From Solidesulfovibrio sp. (GTDB taxonomy: Bacteria > Desulfobacterota > Desulfovibrionia > Desulfovibrionales > Desulfovibrionaceae): a DNA stretch of 64,000 bases. Of the stretch, positions 37,693 through 44,479 are shown piece by piece. The position numbers were made by a program, and so were the translations under genes. Every line of letters begins with the position of its first letter. Position 1 is the stretch's first letter. The DNA is taken from the NCBI RefSeq assembly GCF_038562415.1, contig NZ_JBCFBA010000009.1, forward strand, positions 62,001-126,000, given 5' to 3'. Below the pieces are notes generated by a model. That model saw only the letters and a program-made list of their open reading frames with translations, ran no database searches and had not been told where the DNA came from.

Positions 37693-39059
37693 TGTTTGCC
37701 AGCATAAATCCGGCGACCGGGCAGTTCCTGGCCCGTTATTCCGCCCACGACGCCCCGGCCGCGCGCCGGATACTGGATGGCTGCGCCGCGGCCTATGGCC
37801 TGTGGCGCGACGTTCCCCTCGACGAACGCCTGACGGTGCTGACGCGCCTGGCCGACCGGCTCGAGGCCCGCCTGGACGATTTGGCCGGCCTGGCCAGCCG
37901 GGAGATGGGCAAGCTGCTGGCCGAGTCCCGGGCCGAGGTGCGGCGTTGCGCCCGGGCCTGCCGGTTCTACGCCAAGATGGCGCCGCGTTGGCTGGCGCCC
38001 GAAACCATTGCCTGCGAAACCGGCCGGCGCCTGGTCGTCTACGAGCCCCTGGGCGTGATCCTGGCCGTCATGCCCTGGAATTTCCCCTATTGGCAGGTGC
38101 TTCGCGCCGCCATTCCCCTGCTGGCCGCCGGCAATGCCGTGGCCGTCAAACACGCCCACAACGTCACCGGGGCGAGCCTGGCCCTGGAGGCGCTTTTCGC
38201 CGAGGCCGGCCTGCCGGACGGGGTGCTCGGGCTGCTGCGCATCGACAACGCCCTGGTGGCCGAGGCCATCGGCCATCCGGCCGTGCGCGGCGTGACGCTC
38301 ACCGGTTCGGCCCGGGCCGGGGCGGCCGTGGGGGCGCTGGCCGGGGCGGCCGTGAAAAAGACGGTCATGGAGCTTGGCGGTTCGGACCCGTTCATCGTCC
38401 TGGCCGACGCCGCCCTCGACGACTGCTGCGCCGCCGCCGAGACGGCGCGCATGCGGGTGTGCGGCCAGGCCTGCATCGCGGCCAAGCGCTTCCTCGTCGA
38501 GGCGCCGCTCTATCCGGTCTTCGCCGAGCGGCTGGCCGAACGGCTGGCCGCCCACAGGCCGGGCGACCCCTTCGACCCGGCCACCACCGTCGGTCCCCTG
38601 GCCCGGGAGGATCTGCTGGCCAACCTGGACCGGCAGGTCCGGGAGTCCGTGGCCATGGGGGCGAAACTGGCCCTGGGCGGCCACCGGCTGCCCGGCCCGG
38701 GCTTTTACTACGCCCCGACGCTGCTCACCGAAGTGCGGCCGGGCATGCCGGCCTTCGAGGAGGAGCTGTTCGGGCCGGTGGCCGCCGTGGTCGAGGCGGC
38801 CGACGCCGACGCGGCCGTGGCCCTGGCCAACGCCTCGCCGTACGGCCTGGGGGCGAGCGTCTGGACGGCCGACACGGCGCGCGGCCTGCGCCTGGCCCGG
38901 CGCATCGAGGCCGGCATGGTGGCGGTCAACGCCGTGCCGCGCTCGGACTTCCGTCTGCCCTTCGGCGGGGTCAAGGGCTCGGGCCATGGCCGGGAGCTGG
39001 CCCGCTACGGGCTGACCGAATTTTGCAACATCAAGTCCCTCATCGTGGAGGATGCATGA
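37692..39059 (+). CDS. Aldehyde dehydrogenase (succinate-semialdehyde dehydrogenase type)
   Basis: A 455-residue NAD(P)-dependent dehydrogenase. All key residues are visible: oxyanion Asn in MPWNFPYWQ, general-base Glu in MELGGSDPF, nucleophile Cys in CGQACIAAKRF, and EEELFGPVAAV. The IAAKRF and GRELARYGLTEFCNIKS motifs are typical of the GabD1/Sad branch, which oxidises succinate semialdehyde. Coupled to TauE and under a divergent LysR regulator. A sulfoacetaldehyde-type substrate is possible, given the exporter. Confidence 0.88.
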   Translation: MFASINPATGQFLARYSAHDAPAARRILDGCAAAYGLWRDVPLDERLTVLTRLADRLEARLDDLAGLASREMGKLLAESRAEVRRCARACRFYAKMAPRWLAPETIACETGRRLVVYEPLGVILAVMPWNFPYWQVLRAAIPLLAAGNAVAVKHAHNVTGASLALEALFAEAGLPDGVLGLLRIDNALVAEAIGHPAVRGVTLTGSARAGAAVGALAGAAVKKTVMELGGSDPFIVLADAALDDCCAAAETARMRVCGQACIAAKRFLVEAPLYPVFAERLAERLAAHRPGDPFDPATTVGPLAREDLLANLDRQVRESVAMGAKLALGGHRLPGPGFYYAPTLLTEVRPGMPAFEEELFGPVAAVVEAADADAAVALANASPYGLGASVWTADTARGLRLARRIEAGMVAVNAVPRSDFRLPFGGVKGSGHGRELARYGLTEFCNIKSLIVEDA

Positions 39060-39301
39060 CAGGCGGGCGAGCGGCGAACGTCGCGGAGGAAATCGCGGCG
39101 CTGGACGTGGAACTGGCGGAATTGGCCGAGAAAAAGGCGATCGTGGAAAAGCGGGTGCGCGAACTCATGGCCGCCGAGGACCTCCGGGCGGGCGTCTTCC
39201 ACGCCCAGGAGATTTTCGCCGCCAAGCAGGAAAAGCTCACCCTGGTCACGCAGTTGGAGATCGTGCGCCGCCGTCGCGAGCGCTTGCTGGCCGGACAGTA
39301 G
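39056..39301 (+). CDS. Small coiled-coil protein coupled to the dehydrogenase
   Basis: An 81-residue protein predicted as two helices forming a coiled coil (EEIAALDVELAELAEKK, then AAKQEKLTLVTQLEIVRRRRE). Its ATGA overlaps the dehydrogenase stop by four bases, and GGAGG lies 6 bases before the ATG, so it is co-translated. It may be an oligomerisation partner or a chaperone. No family recognised. Confidence 0.7.
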   Translation: MTGGRAANVAEEIAALDVELAELAEKKAIVEKRVRELMAAEDLRAGVFHAQEIFAAKQEKLTLVTQLEIVRRRRERLLAGQ

Positions 39302-39620
39302 CGGGCCGTCCCGGCCGTGGCGGCGCCGGAGGGACAAGGTTTTGTACCCGCTCCTTCGATTCGCCGGCCGTTGGGCCGGGCCGCCGGGGCTGGCTGCGGG
39401 ATGGCTCGGCGAGGTCGCTTTGCAATGCACTGTAATAAAAGTATTTTTCTTGAGAAGCGCAGAGGGTGCAAAATTTTGAACGGCGTTGGCCGGCTTTGGC
39501 CGGGAGGGTCAAAGCATTTGTACCGCCACGAACCCGTTTCCGGGCCAATCGCCGGGGCCAACGTGGAGATGGAATCGCCAATATCCTGAAATAGCTTGGG
39601 TTGCTGTGTATTGATCTGGT
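39302..39620. other. Non-coding stretch before the sigma-54 promoter
   Basis: This 319-base interval contains AT-rich islands but no convincing gene. A possible promoter pair TTGCAA/TATTTT (39420-39447, spacer 16) points right. CGTTGGCCGGCTTTGGCC and neighbouring repeats of GGCC are GC-rich but not a clear terminator. Confidence 0.4.
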
Positions 39621-39637
39621 TTGGCACGCCTGTTGCT
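39621..39637 (+). promoter_or_regulatory. Perfect sigma-54 promoter
   Basis: TTGGCACGCCTGTTGCT matches TGGCACGnnnnTTGCW at every defined position, with GG (39623-24) and GC (39635-36) 10 bases apart. Transcription would start near 39648. No credible protein-coding gene follows on this strand. Confidence 0.85.
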
Positions 39638-39647
39638 ATAGAGAAAA

Positions 39648-39780
39648 TATCCTTCCTCCGAAAAGGACATTTCCGAAAGCGGCCCCGGGATGGCGACCTG
39701 GGGCCGCTTTCTCGTTGTGGGGCGGGCAATGCCTTCCCTGGCGAAAAAAAAGGCCGTCCGGGTGACCGGGCGGCCTTTTG
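39648..39780 (+). ncRNA. Candidate sigma-54-dependent small RNA
   Basis: Starting about 12 bases after the perfect sigma-54 promoter, the transcript would contain tandem TCCGAAA words. It would then meet a 12-base perfect stem (GAAAGCGGCCCC, 39675-39686, with its complement 39700-39711) and a second stem (39751-39776) ending in TTTT. The expected length is about 65 nt or about 130 nt depending on the stop. The second hairpin also ends the convergent minus-strand gene. The small frame from 39690 (92 codons) has no good ribosome site and overlaps that gene antisense, so an RNA product is preferred. Confidence 0.5.
39744..39776 (-). terminator. Intrinsic terminator (minus strand, partly bidirectional)
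   Basis: An 11-base stem with one wobble (AGGCCGTCCGG/CCGGGCGGCCT) is followed on the minus strand by eight T. It lies 22 bases after the stop of the Cys-rich exported protein gene. Confidence 0.85.
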
Positions 39781-39798
39781 CCGTGGCTGGGGAAGCGG

Positions 39799-40113
39799 CT
39801 ACGGGGCCGGATGCTTGTTGCGGCAGGCCCGCTCCACGCCCCAGGCGTCCTCGTCGTGCTCGGCCGGGCCGAGGTTGCCGATCATGCAGTCCAGGGCGGG
39901 TTGGGAGTATTGGCGGCATTCCGGGGCCTTGGGGTCCTGGAAGCGGCATTTGCAGGCCCGGCGCATGAGCATGCCGCCATCGCGCGAAACGGCGCGCTTG
40001 GCATTGAGCATGACGCAGTCGGCATAGGTTTTCGGGCCGAAGGCCTGGGCTCCCGCCGTCGCGGCCATGCCGAGAAGGCACAGCAGGGCCGGCACGATGA
40101 TCCGGTAGCGCAT
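39799..40113 (-). CDS. Exported cysteine-rich hypothetical protein
   Basis: A 104-residue protein with a signal peptide (MRYRIIVPALLCLLGMAATAGA, likely cut after AQA). The mature part has six cysteines (YADCVML, ACKCRFQ, ECRQYS, LDCMIG, RACRNK), implying disulfide bonds in the periplasm. AAGGAGTCTCC precedes the ATG at 40113, and an intrinsic terminator follows. It stands alone between a small-RNA candidate and a TPR gene. Function unknown; the longer frame from 40206 is not supported. Confidence 0.7.
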   Translation of the reverse strand: MRYRIIVPALLCLLGMAATAGAQAFGPKTYADCVMLNAKRAVSRDGGMLMRRACKCRFQDPKAPECRQYSQPALDCMIGNLGPAEHDEDAWGVERACRNKHPAP

Positions 40114-40209
40114 GGAGACTCCTTTCCGGGGCGGTACCCGGCGGATGGGATTCCAACCATGGTCAAATCGCGCCCGGACGTCAACCGGGCCAGGGGTCGG
40201 CCGCAAGCC

Positions 40210-41304
40210 TTACGGACTGGCCGGCCCGGACGAGGGAAGGGGCGCTTGCGGCGTGGCCGGGGTTACGGGCGCTTGCGGCGCGGTGGGGGCCGGCGCGGGG
40301 CGCTCGCCGGCGGTTTCGGCCTTGGCCGCCGGGGGCGCCTTGACCGGTTTGCGCGCCGGCCGGGGCTTGGGGGCGGGGGCGGTTTCGTCTGCCGGCACGG
40401 CCCGGCGCGCGCGCTGTTTCGCCGCCGTTTCCCCGGCCGGGGCGGCCGGCGGCGCCATGGGAACCGGCAGCCCCAGGGCCTTGGCCGCGGCGGCGTTGGT
40501 CGGGTCCAGGGCGAGCGCCCGCTCGTAGGCCCGCTTGGCCTCCTCGGGCCGGTCCGACAGGCTTGCGGCCAGGCCCTCGTCCTCGGCCAGCCGGGACAGG
40601 TAAAACCGGGCCCGGGCGTCCTCGCCGTCCACGGCCAGGGCCTGCTCCCAGGCGCTTTTGGCCAGGCCGGTCTTGCCCAGGCGCTTGTAGACCAGGCCGA
40701 GCTGGTCGAGCACGGCGGCGTTTCGCGGGTCCAGCTCCAGGGCGGTTTCCAGTTCCAGGCGGGCGCCCGCCGGGGCGCCGGCCTGGAAAAGGGCCAGCCC
40801 GGCCAGGGCGTGGGCCAGGGGATCGCTGTCCGGCCGGGCCTGGACGACGGCCAGGTGGCCCAGGCCTTCGGCCATGTGCCCGGCGGCCAGGGCGGCCAGC
40901 CCCAGGCCCAGGCTCGCCCGGACATTGCCCGGGTCGGCCTTGGCCATGGCCGCAAACGAGTCGGCCGCCGCCCCGGGCGCGCCTTCCAGGAGGTCCAGGC
41001 AGCCCAGCGTCCACAAGGCGAACAGGTCGTCGCCGCGCGCGGCCACGGCCTCGGTCAGGAGCCGTCGGGCCTCCTCGATGCGGCCGGCCGCGGCCTTGGA
41101 CAGGGCCAGCCGGCCCTTGGCGTAGGCGTTTTCCGGGTCCCGGGCCAGGGCTTCGCCAAAGGCTTGGGAGGCCTGGTCGAAGCGGCCCCGGGCCAGGGAT
41201 TCCGTGCCGTAGAACAGCAGGTCGTCCAGGTTCATGGCCGCCTGGGCCGGCAGGGCCACGACCAGCAGGACGGCGAGCAGGAGGAGGGAAACGCGGGAAT
41301 GCAT
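40210..41304 (-). CDS. Periplasmic TPR-repeat protein with Pro/Ala-rich tail
   Basis: A 364-residue exported protein. A signal peptide (residues 1-23, ending AQAA) is followed by about seven tetratricopeptide repeats (for example ARGRFDQASQAFGEALARDP and LGKTGLAKSAWEQALAVD), a scaffold for protein assembly. The last ~85 residues form a low-complexity Pro/Ala/Lys tail that may span or bind the cell wall. The start at 41304 is chosen because it opens the signal peptide. It diverges from the EF-hand lipoprotein. Confidence 0.82.
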   Translation of the reverse strand: MHSRVSLLLLAVLLVVALPAQAAMNLDDLLFYGTESLARGRFDQASQAFGEALARDPENAYAKGRLALSKAAAGRIEEARRLLTEAVAARGDDLFALWTLGCLDLLEGAPGAAADSFAAMAKADPGNVRASLGLGLAALAAGHMAEGLGHLAVVQARPDSDPLAHALAGLALFQAGAPAGARLELETALELDPRNAAVLDQLGLVYKRLGKTGLAKSAWEQALAVDGEDARARFYLSRLAEDEGLAASLSDRPEEAKRAYERALALDPTNAAAAKALGLPVPMAPPAAPAGETAAKQRARRAVPADETAPAPKPRPARKPVKAPPAAKAETAGERPAPAPTAPQAPVTPATPQAPLPSSGPASP

Positions 41305-41429
41305 GGCCGGGGCTTGGCAAAGGGGCGGGAGCCTGTCAAGTGCGGCTCTGGCCTGGCGGCCCGGTTTGGTGTAGGGGAAAAGGCTCGCGCCCGGCGGTTG
41401 CGAGCCGGCGGGCGCAAGGGAGCCACGCC

Positions 41430-41975
41430 ATGCCGAAGCCTTGGGCCTTGGGTCTGTTCCTGGCCATCGCCTGCCTGTGCGCCGGCTGCGCCGGGCCGTC
41501 CGCGCCGTCGCCGCGCACCGCGCAGACCTCCTATCCCTCGCCGGATTATCCGCCCCAGCCGGCCGAACCGGCTCCGGCGCAAACCCCGGCCCCGGTCGTC
41601 GCCGCCCCCCAGGGCCGGCCCCTGTACGGCCCGGTGGGCCAGGCCGCGCCGTCCGCTTCCGGCGGGCCCGTCGCCGCGCCCGGCGTCGCGCCCGGCGTCG
41701 CGCCCGCCGTCGCCGCGCCGGCACCCGGCGCATCCGGGCCGGCCGCGCTGCCCGCCGGGGGGCCGCGTCCGGCCGGCGCGCCCAACCTGGCGCGGCTGTT
41801 CGAGGCCATGGACGCCGACCACAACGGCCGGGTGACCCTGGAGGAGTGGCGCGCCTTCCAGGAGCGCGAGTTTCGCCGCCTGGACAGAAACGACGACGGC
41901 GTGCTGACCCGCGAGGAAATGACCGCCCCGCCGCCCATGGCCCCGGGCGGCCCCGGGGCGCGCAAGGCCCCGTGA
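41430..41975 (+). CDS. EF-hand lipoprotein
   Basis: A 181-residue exported lipoprotein: MPKPWALGLFLAIACLCAGC ends in a lipobox (LCAGC). A Pro/Ala-rich linker of ~90 residues contains a short tandem GVAPGVAPAVAAPAP repeat. Two EF-hand calcium loops follow: DADHNGRVTLEE (128-139) and DRNDDGVLTREE (152-163), both with full oxygen-ligand patterns. It would be a calcium-binding envelope protein. AAGGGAG lies 7 bases before the ATG. The linker repeat could vary in length between strains. Confidence 0.8.
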   Translation: MPKPWALGLFLAIACLCAGCAGPSAPSPRTAQTSYPSPDYPPQPAEPAPAQTPAPVVAAPQGRPLYGPVGQAAPSASGGPVAAPGVAPGVAPAVAAPAPGASGPAALPAGGPRPAGAPNLARLFEAMDADHNGRVTLEEWRAFQEREFRRLDRNDDGVLTREEMTAPPPMAPGGPGARKAP

Positions 41976-42027
41976 CGCCCGTTTCGGCCCGGGCCGATGT
42001 TGACCGCAGCCAAGACAAGGAGCCTCC

Positions 42028-43230
42028 ATGACCTCTCCCGTGATCCCGCTTCCCAAGGGATTTTCCTTCGCCACCGCCGCCGCCGGCTTCAAGTACGCCA
42101 CCGGCCGCGACGACCTGGCGCTCATCGCCAGCCAGCCCCCGGCCGTGGCCGCCGGCGTGTTCACCAAGAACCTCTTCCAGGCCGCCCCGGTGACCGTGGC
42201 CCGGGAAACGCTCCAGGCCTCGGGCGGCCATGCCCGGGCCATCCTTATCAACGCCGGCCAGGCCAACGCCTGCACCGGCGACGCCGGCCTGGCCGACTGC
42301 CGGGCCACCCTGGCCCTCGTGGCCGGGGCCACAGACCTCTCGCCCGAGGAGATCCTGCCGGCCTCCACCGGCGTCATCGGGGCGCGGCTCAAAATGGACA
42401 AATGGAAGGCCGCCGTGCCGCAACTGGCGGCGAGCCTCGGCCAGGCCTCGCCCGTGGCCGCGGCCAAGGCCATCATGACCACGGATTCCTTCCCGAAGAT
42501 CGCCTGGGGCACCCTGGCCACCGACGCCGGCGAGGTGCGCGTGCTCGGCATGGCCAAGGGCGCCGGCATGATCGCCCCCAACATGGCCACCATGATCGGC
42601 GTGCTGCTGTGCGACGCCAAGGTCGGGTCGCTGTGGTGGCAGGAGGCCGTGGCCGCCGCCGCCGACCGCAGCTTCAACAGCATCACCGTGGACGGCGACA
42701 CCTCCACCAACGACTGCGTCCTGGCCCTGGCCAACGGCGCCTCGGAGGTGGTCATCGACTCGGCCGAGGGCCGGCAAGCCCTGCTCGCCGTCATGATCGA
42801 GGTCTGCCAGGCGCTTTCCTTCATGCTCATCCAGGACGCCGAGGGCGGCACCAAGATCCTGCGCATCAAGGTGCAGGGCGCGGCCTCCCACGCCGAGGCC
42901 GAGTTGGCCGCCCGGGCCGTGGGCAACTCCCCCCTGGTCAAGACGGCCTTTTTCGGCCGCGACGCCAACTGGGGCCGCATCGTGGCCGCGCTGGGCCGGT
43001 CCGGGGCGAGTTTCGCCCCGGGCGACGTCTCGGTGCGCATCGGCGGGGTGCCGGTGTTCGTCAAGGGCATGCCCGTGGCCGAGGACCTGGACGCGCTGCT
43101 CTCGCCGCACATGCGCCGGGGCGAGATCAGCCTGGACGTGGAGCTCGGCAAGGGGCCCGGCCGCTACCTGCTGTTGGCCTCGGACCTGACCTACGACTAC
43201 GTCAAGATCAACGCCGACTACCGTTCCTAA
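42028..43230 (+). CDS. argJ: Bifunctional ornithine acetyltransferase/N-acetylglutamate synthase
   Basis: A 400-residue enzyme of arginine biosynthesis. It moves the acetyl group from N-acetylornithine to glutamate and may make N-acetylglutamate. The autoprocessing nucleophile T188 lies in APNMATMIGVLL, and TVDGDTSTNDCVLAL and FFGRDANWGRIVAALGRSG are conserved. It would self-cleave before T188 into alpha and beta chains. CAAGGAGCCTCC precedes the ATG. It is 61 bases upstream of an HD hydrolase gene, probably co-transcribed. Confidence 0.96.
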   Translation: MTSPVIPLPKGFSFATAAAGFKYATGRDDLALIASQPPAVAAGVFTKNLFQAAPVTVARETLQASGGHARAILINAGQANACTGDAGLADCRATLALVAGATDLSPEEILPASTGVIGARLKMDKWKAAVPQLAASLGQASPVAAAKAIMTTDSFPKIAWGTLATDAGEVRVLGMAKGAGMIAPNMATMIGVLLCDAKVGSLWWQEAVAAAADRSFNSITVDGDTSTNDCVLALANGASEVVIDSAEGRQALLAVMIEVCQALSFMLIQDAEGGTKILRIKVQGAASHAEAELAARAVGNSPLVKTAFFGRDANWGRIVAALGRSGASFAPGDVSVRIGGVPVFVKGMPVAEDLDALLSPHMRRGEISLDVELGKGPGRYLLLASDLTYDYVKINADYRS

Positions 43231-43291
43231 ACGGCTTCGGGGCGGCGGGCCGTCGGCCGCGCCGCCCCGTGGCCCTTCCGGCGAGGCTCCC

Positions 43292-43960
43292 ATGACTTCC
43301 CCCGATATCGGCACCGTGGACATGAGCGACCGGGACCGGCTGACGCGGCTGGCGGATTTTCTGTTCGAGGCCGGCATGCTGCGCAAGACGCCGCGCACCG
43401 GCTACCAGTTCCTGGGCTCGGGCGCGGAAAACGTGGCCGAGCACAGCTTCCGCGCGGCGCTGATCGGCTTCGTCCTGGCCGGCCGGGCCGGGGCCGACCC
43501 CCTAAGGACCATGGCCCTGTGCCTGTTTCACGACTTGCCCGAGGCCCGCACCGGCGACTTCAACTACGTCAACAAGCTCTACAACACCTGCGACAGCCGC
43601 CGGGCCCTGGCCGACGCCCTGGCCGGCACCGGGCTGTCCGCCACGGTCCTGGCCCTGCACGACGAACTGGAGGCGGCCGCGACCGCCGAGGCGGCCCTGG
43701 CCCAGGACGCGGACCAGATCGACCTCATCGCCAACCTGAAAGAGGAGCTCGACCTGGGCAACCGCTACGCCGCCGCCTGGATCGAGGCGGCCATGGAACG
43801 GCTGCGCACCGAGGCCGGCCGGGAGCTGGCCAGGGCCGTGGCCACCACCGACCATGCCGAATGGTGGTTCAACGGGCCGGACAGGCGGTGGTGGAACCGC
43901 AAGAACGGCGCTTCCGCTGCGGAGGCGGCCGGCCCCGGGGCGTCCGAGGAGGGGCGGTGA
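43292..43960 (+). CDS. HD-domain hydrolase (YfbR-like)
   Basis: A 222-residue HD-superfamily phosphohydrolase. The metal-binding motif is built from AEHSFRAALIG, LFHDLPEARTGD and AQDADQIDLIANLKEE. The family includes 5'-deoxynucleotidases and other phosphatases for nucleotides. The stop overlaps the next ATG by one base (TGATG), so it is translated together with a YfcE-type phosphoesterase. The substrate is unknown. A short acidic/Ala-rich tail is present. Confidence 0.85.
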   Translation: MTSPDIGTVDMSDRDRLTRLADFLFEAGMLRKTPRTGYQFLGSGAENVAEHSFRAALIGFVLAGRAGADPLRTMALCLFHDLPEARTGDFNYVNKLYNTCDSRRALADALAGTGLSATVLALHDELEAAATAEAALAQDADQIDLIANLKEELDLGNRYAAAWIEAAMERLRTEAGRELARAVATTDHAEWWFNGPDRRWWNRKNGASAAEAAGPGASEEGR

Positions 43961-44436
43961 TGCGCGTCGCCGTCCTTTCCGATTCCCACCTGGGCGCGCC
44001 GAGCGCCTGGTTCGAGGCCGTCTACGCCAGGCACCTCGCTCCGGCCGACCGCGTCTACCACTGCGGCGACCATGCCGGGGTCGGCCTGTGGGCCTACCTG
44101 CTCCAGCATCCGGGCTTCGAGGCCGTGGCCGGCAATTCCGACGGGTACGACCTGGCCGCCCAGTTGCCGCCGCTTTTGGAGCGCGACCTGTGCGGGCAGC
44201 GCCTGGCCGTCACCCATGGCTGGGGGCCGCGGCCGGGCCTGGCCGCGCGCATCGCCAAGGCCTTCGCCGGGCGCTACGACCTGGTCTTTTTCGGCCACTC
44301 CCACGCCGCCGAGGATACGCGCCTGGGCGGCCTGCGCCTGATCAACCCGGGCGCCCTGCAACCCGGCGGCTCCCTGGCCCTGCTCGAGTGCGAGGAAGGG
44401 ACCGGCATCCGCTCGGTCCGCTTCGTTTCCGTCTAG
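43960..44436 (+). CDS. YfcE/MJ0936-type phosphodiesterase
   Basis: A 158-residue calcineurin-like phosphoesterase with all motifs: AVLSDSHLGAPS, VYHCGDHAGVG, AVAGNSDGYD, LAVTHGWGPRPG and FFGHSHAAED. YfcE-type enzymes hydrolyse phosphodiesters using Mn. It is coupled to the HD hydrolase gene by TGATG. Convergent with the tandem-Cache gene. Confidence 0.9.
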   Translation: MRVAVLSDSHLGAPSAWFEAVYARHLAPADRVYHCGDHAGVGLWAYLLQHPGFEAVAGNSDGYDLAAQLPPLLERDLCGQRLAVTHGWGPRPGLAARIAKAFAGRYDLVFFGHSHAAEDTRLGGLRLINPGALQPGGSLALLECEEGTGIRSVRFVSV

Positions 44437-44479
44437 CGGCGCCCGCCTGGCGCCGGATTGCCCTTCCCGTAAAACGGCT

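Noticed and set aside
39690-39968. 92-codon plus-strand frame after the sigma-54 promoter
   Set aside because: It has no ribosome site, crosses two hairpins and is antisense to an exported protein gene with better evidence.
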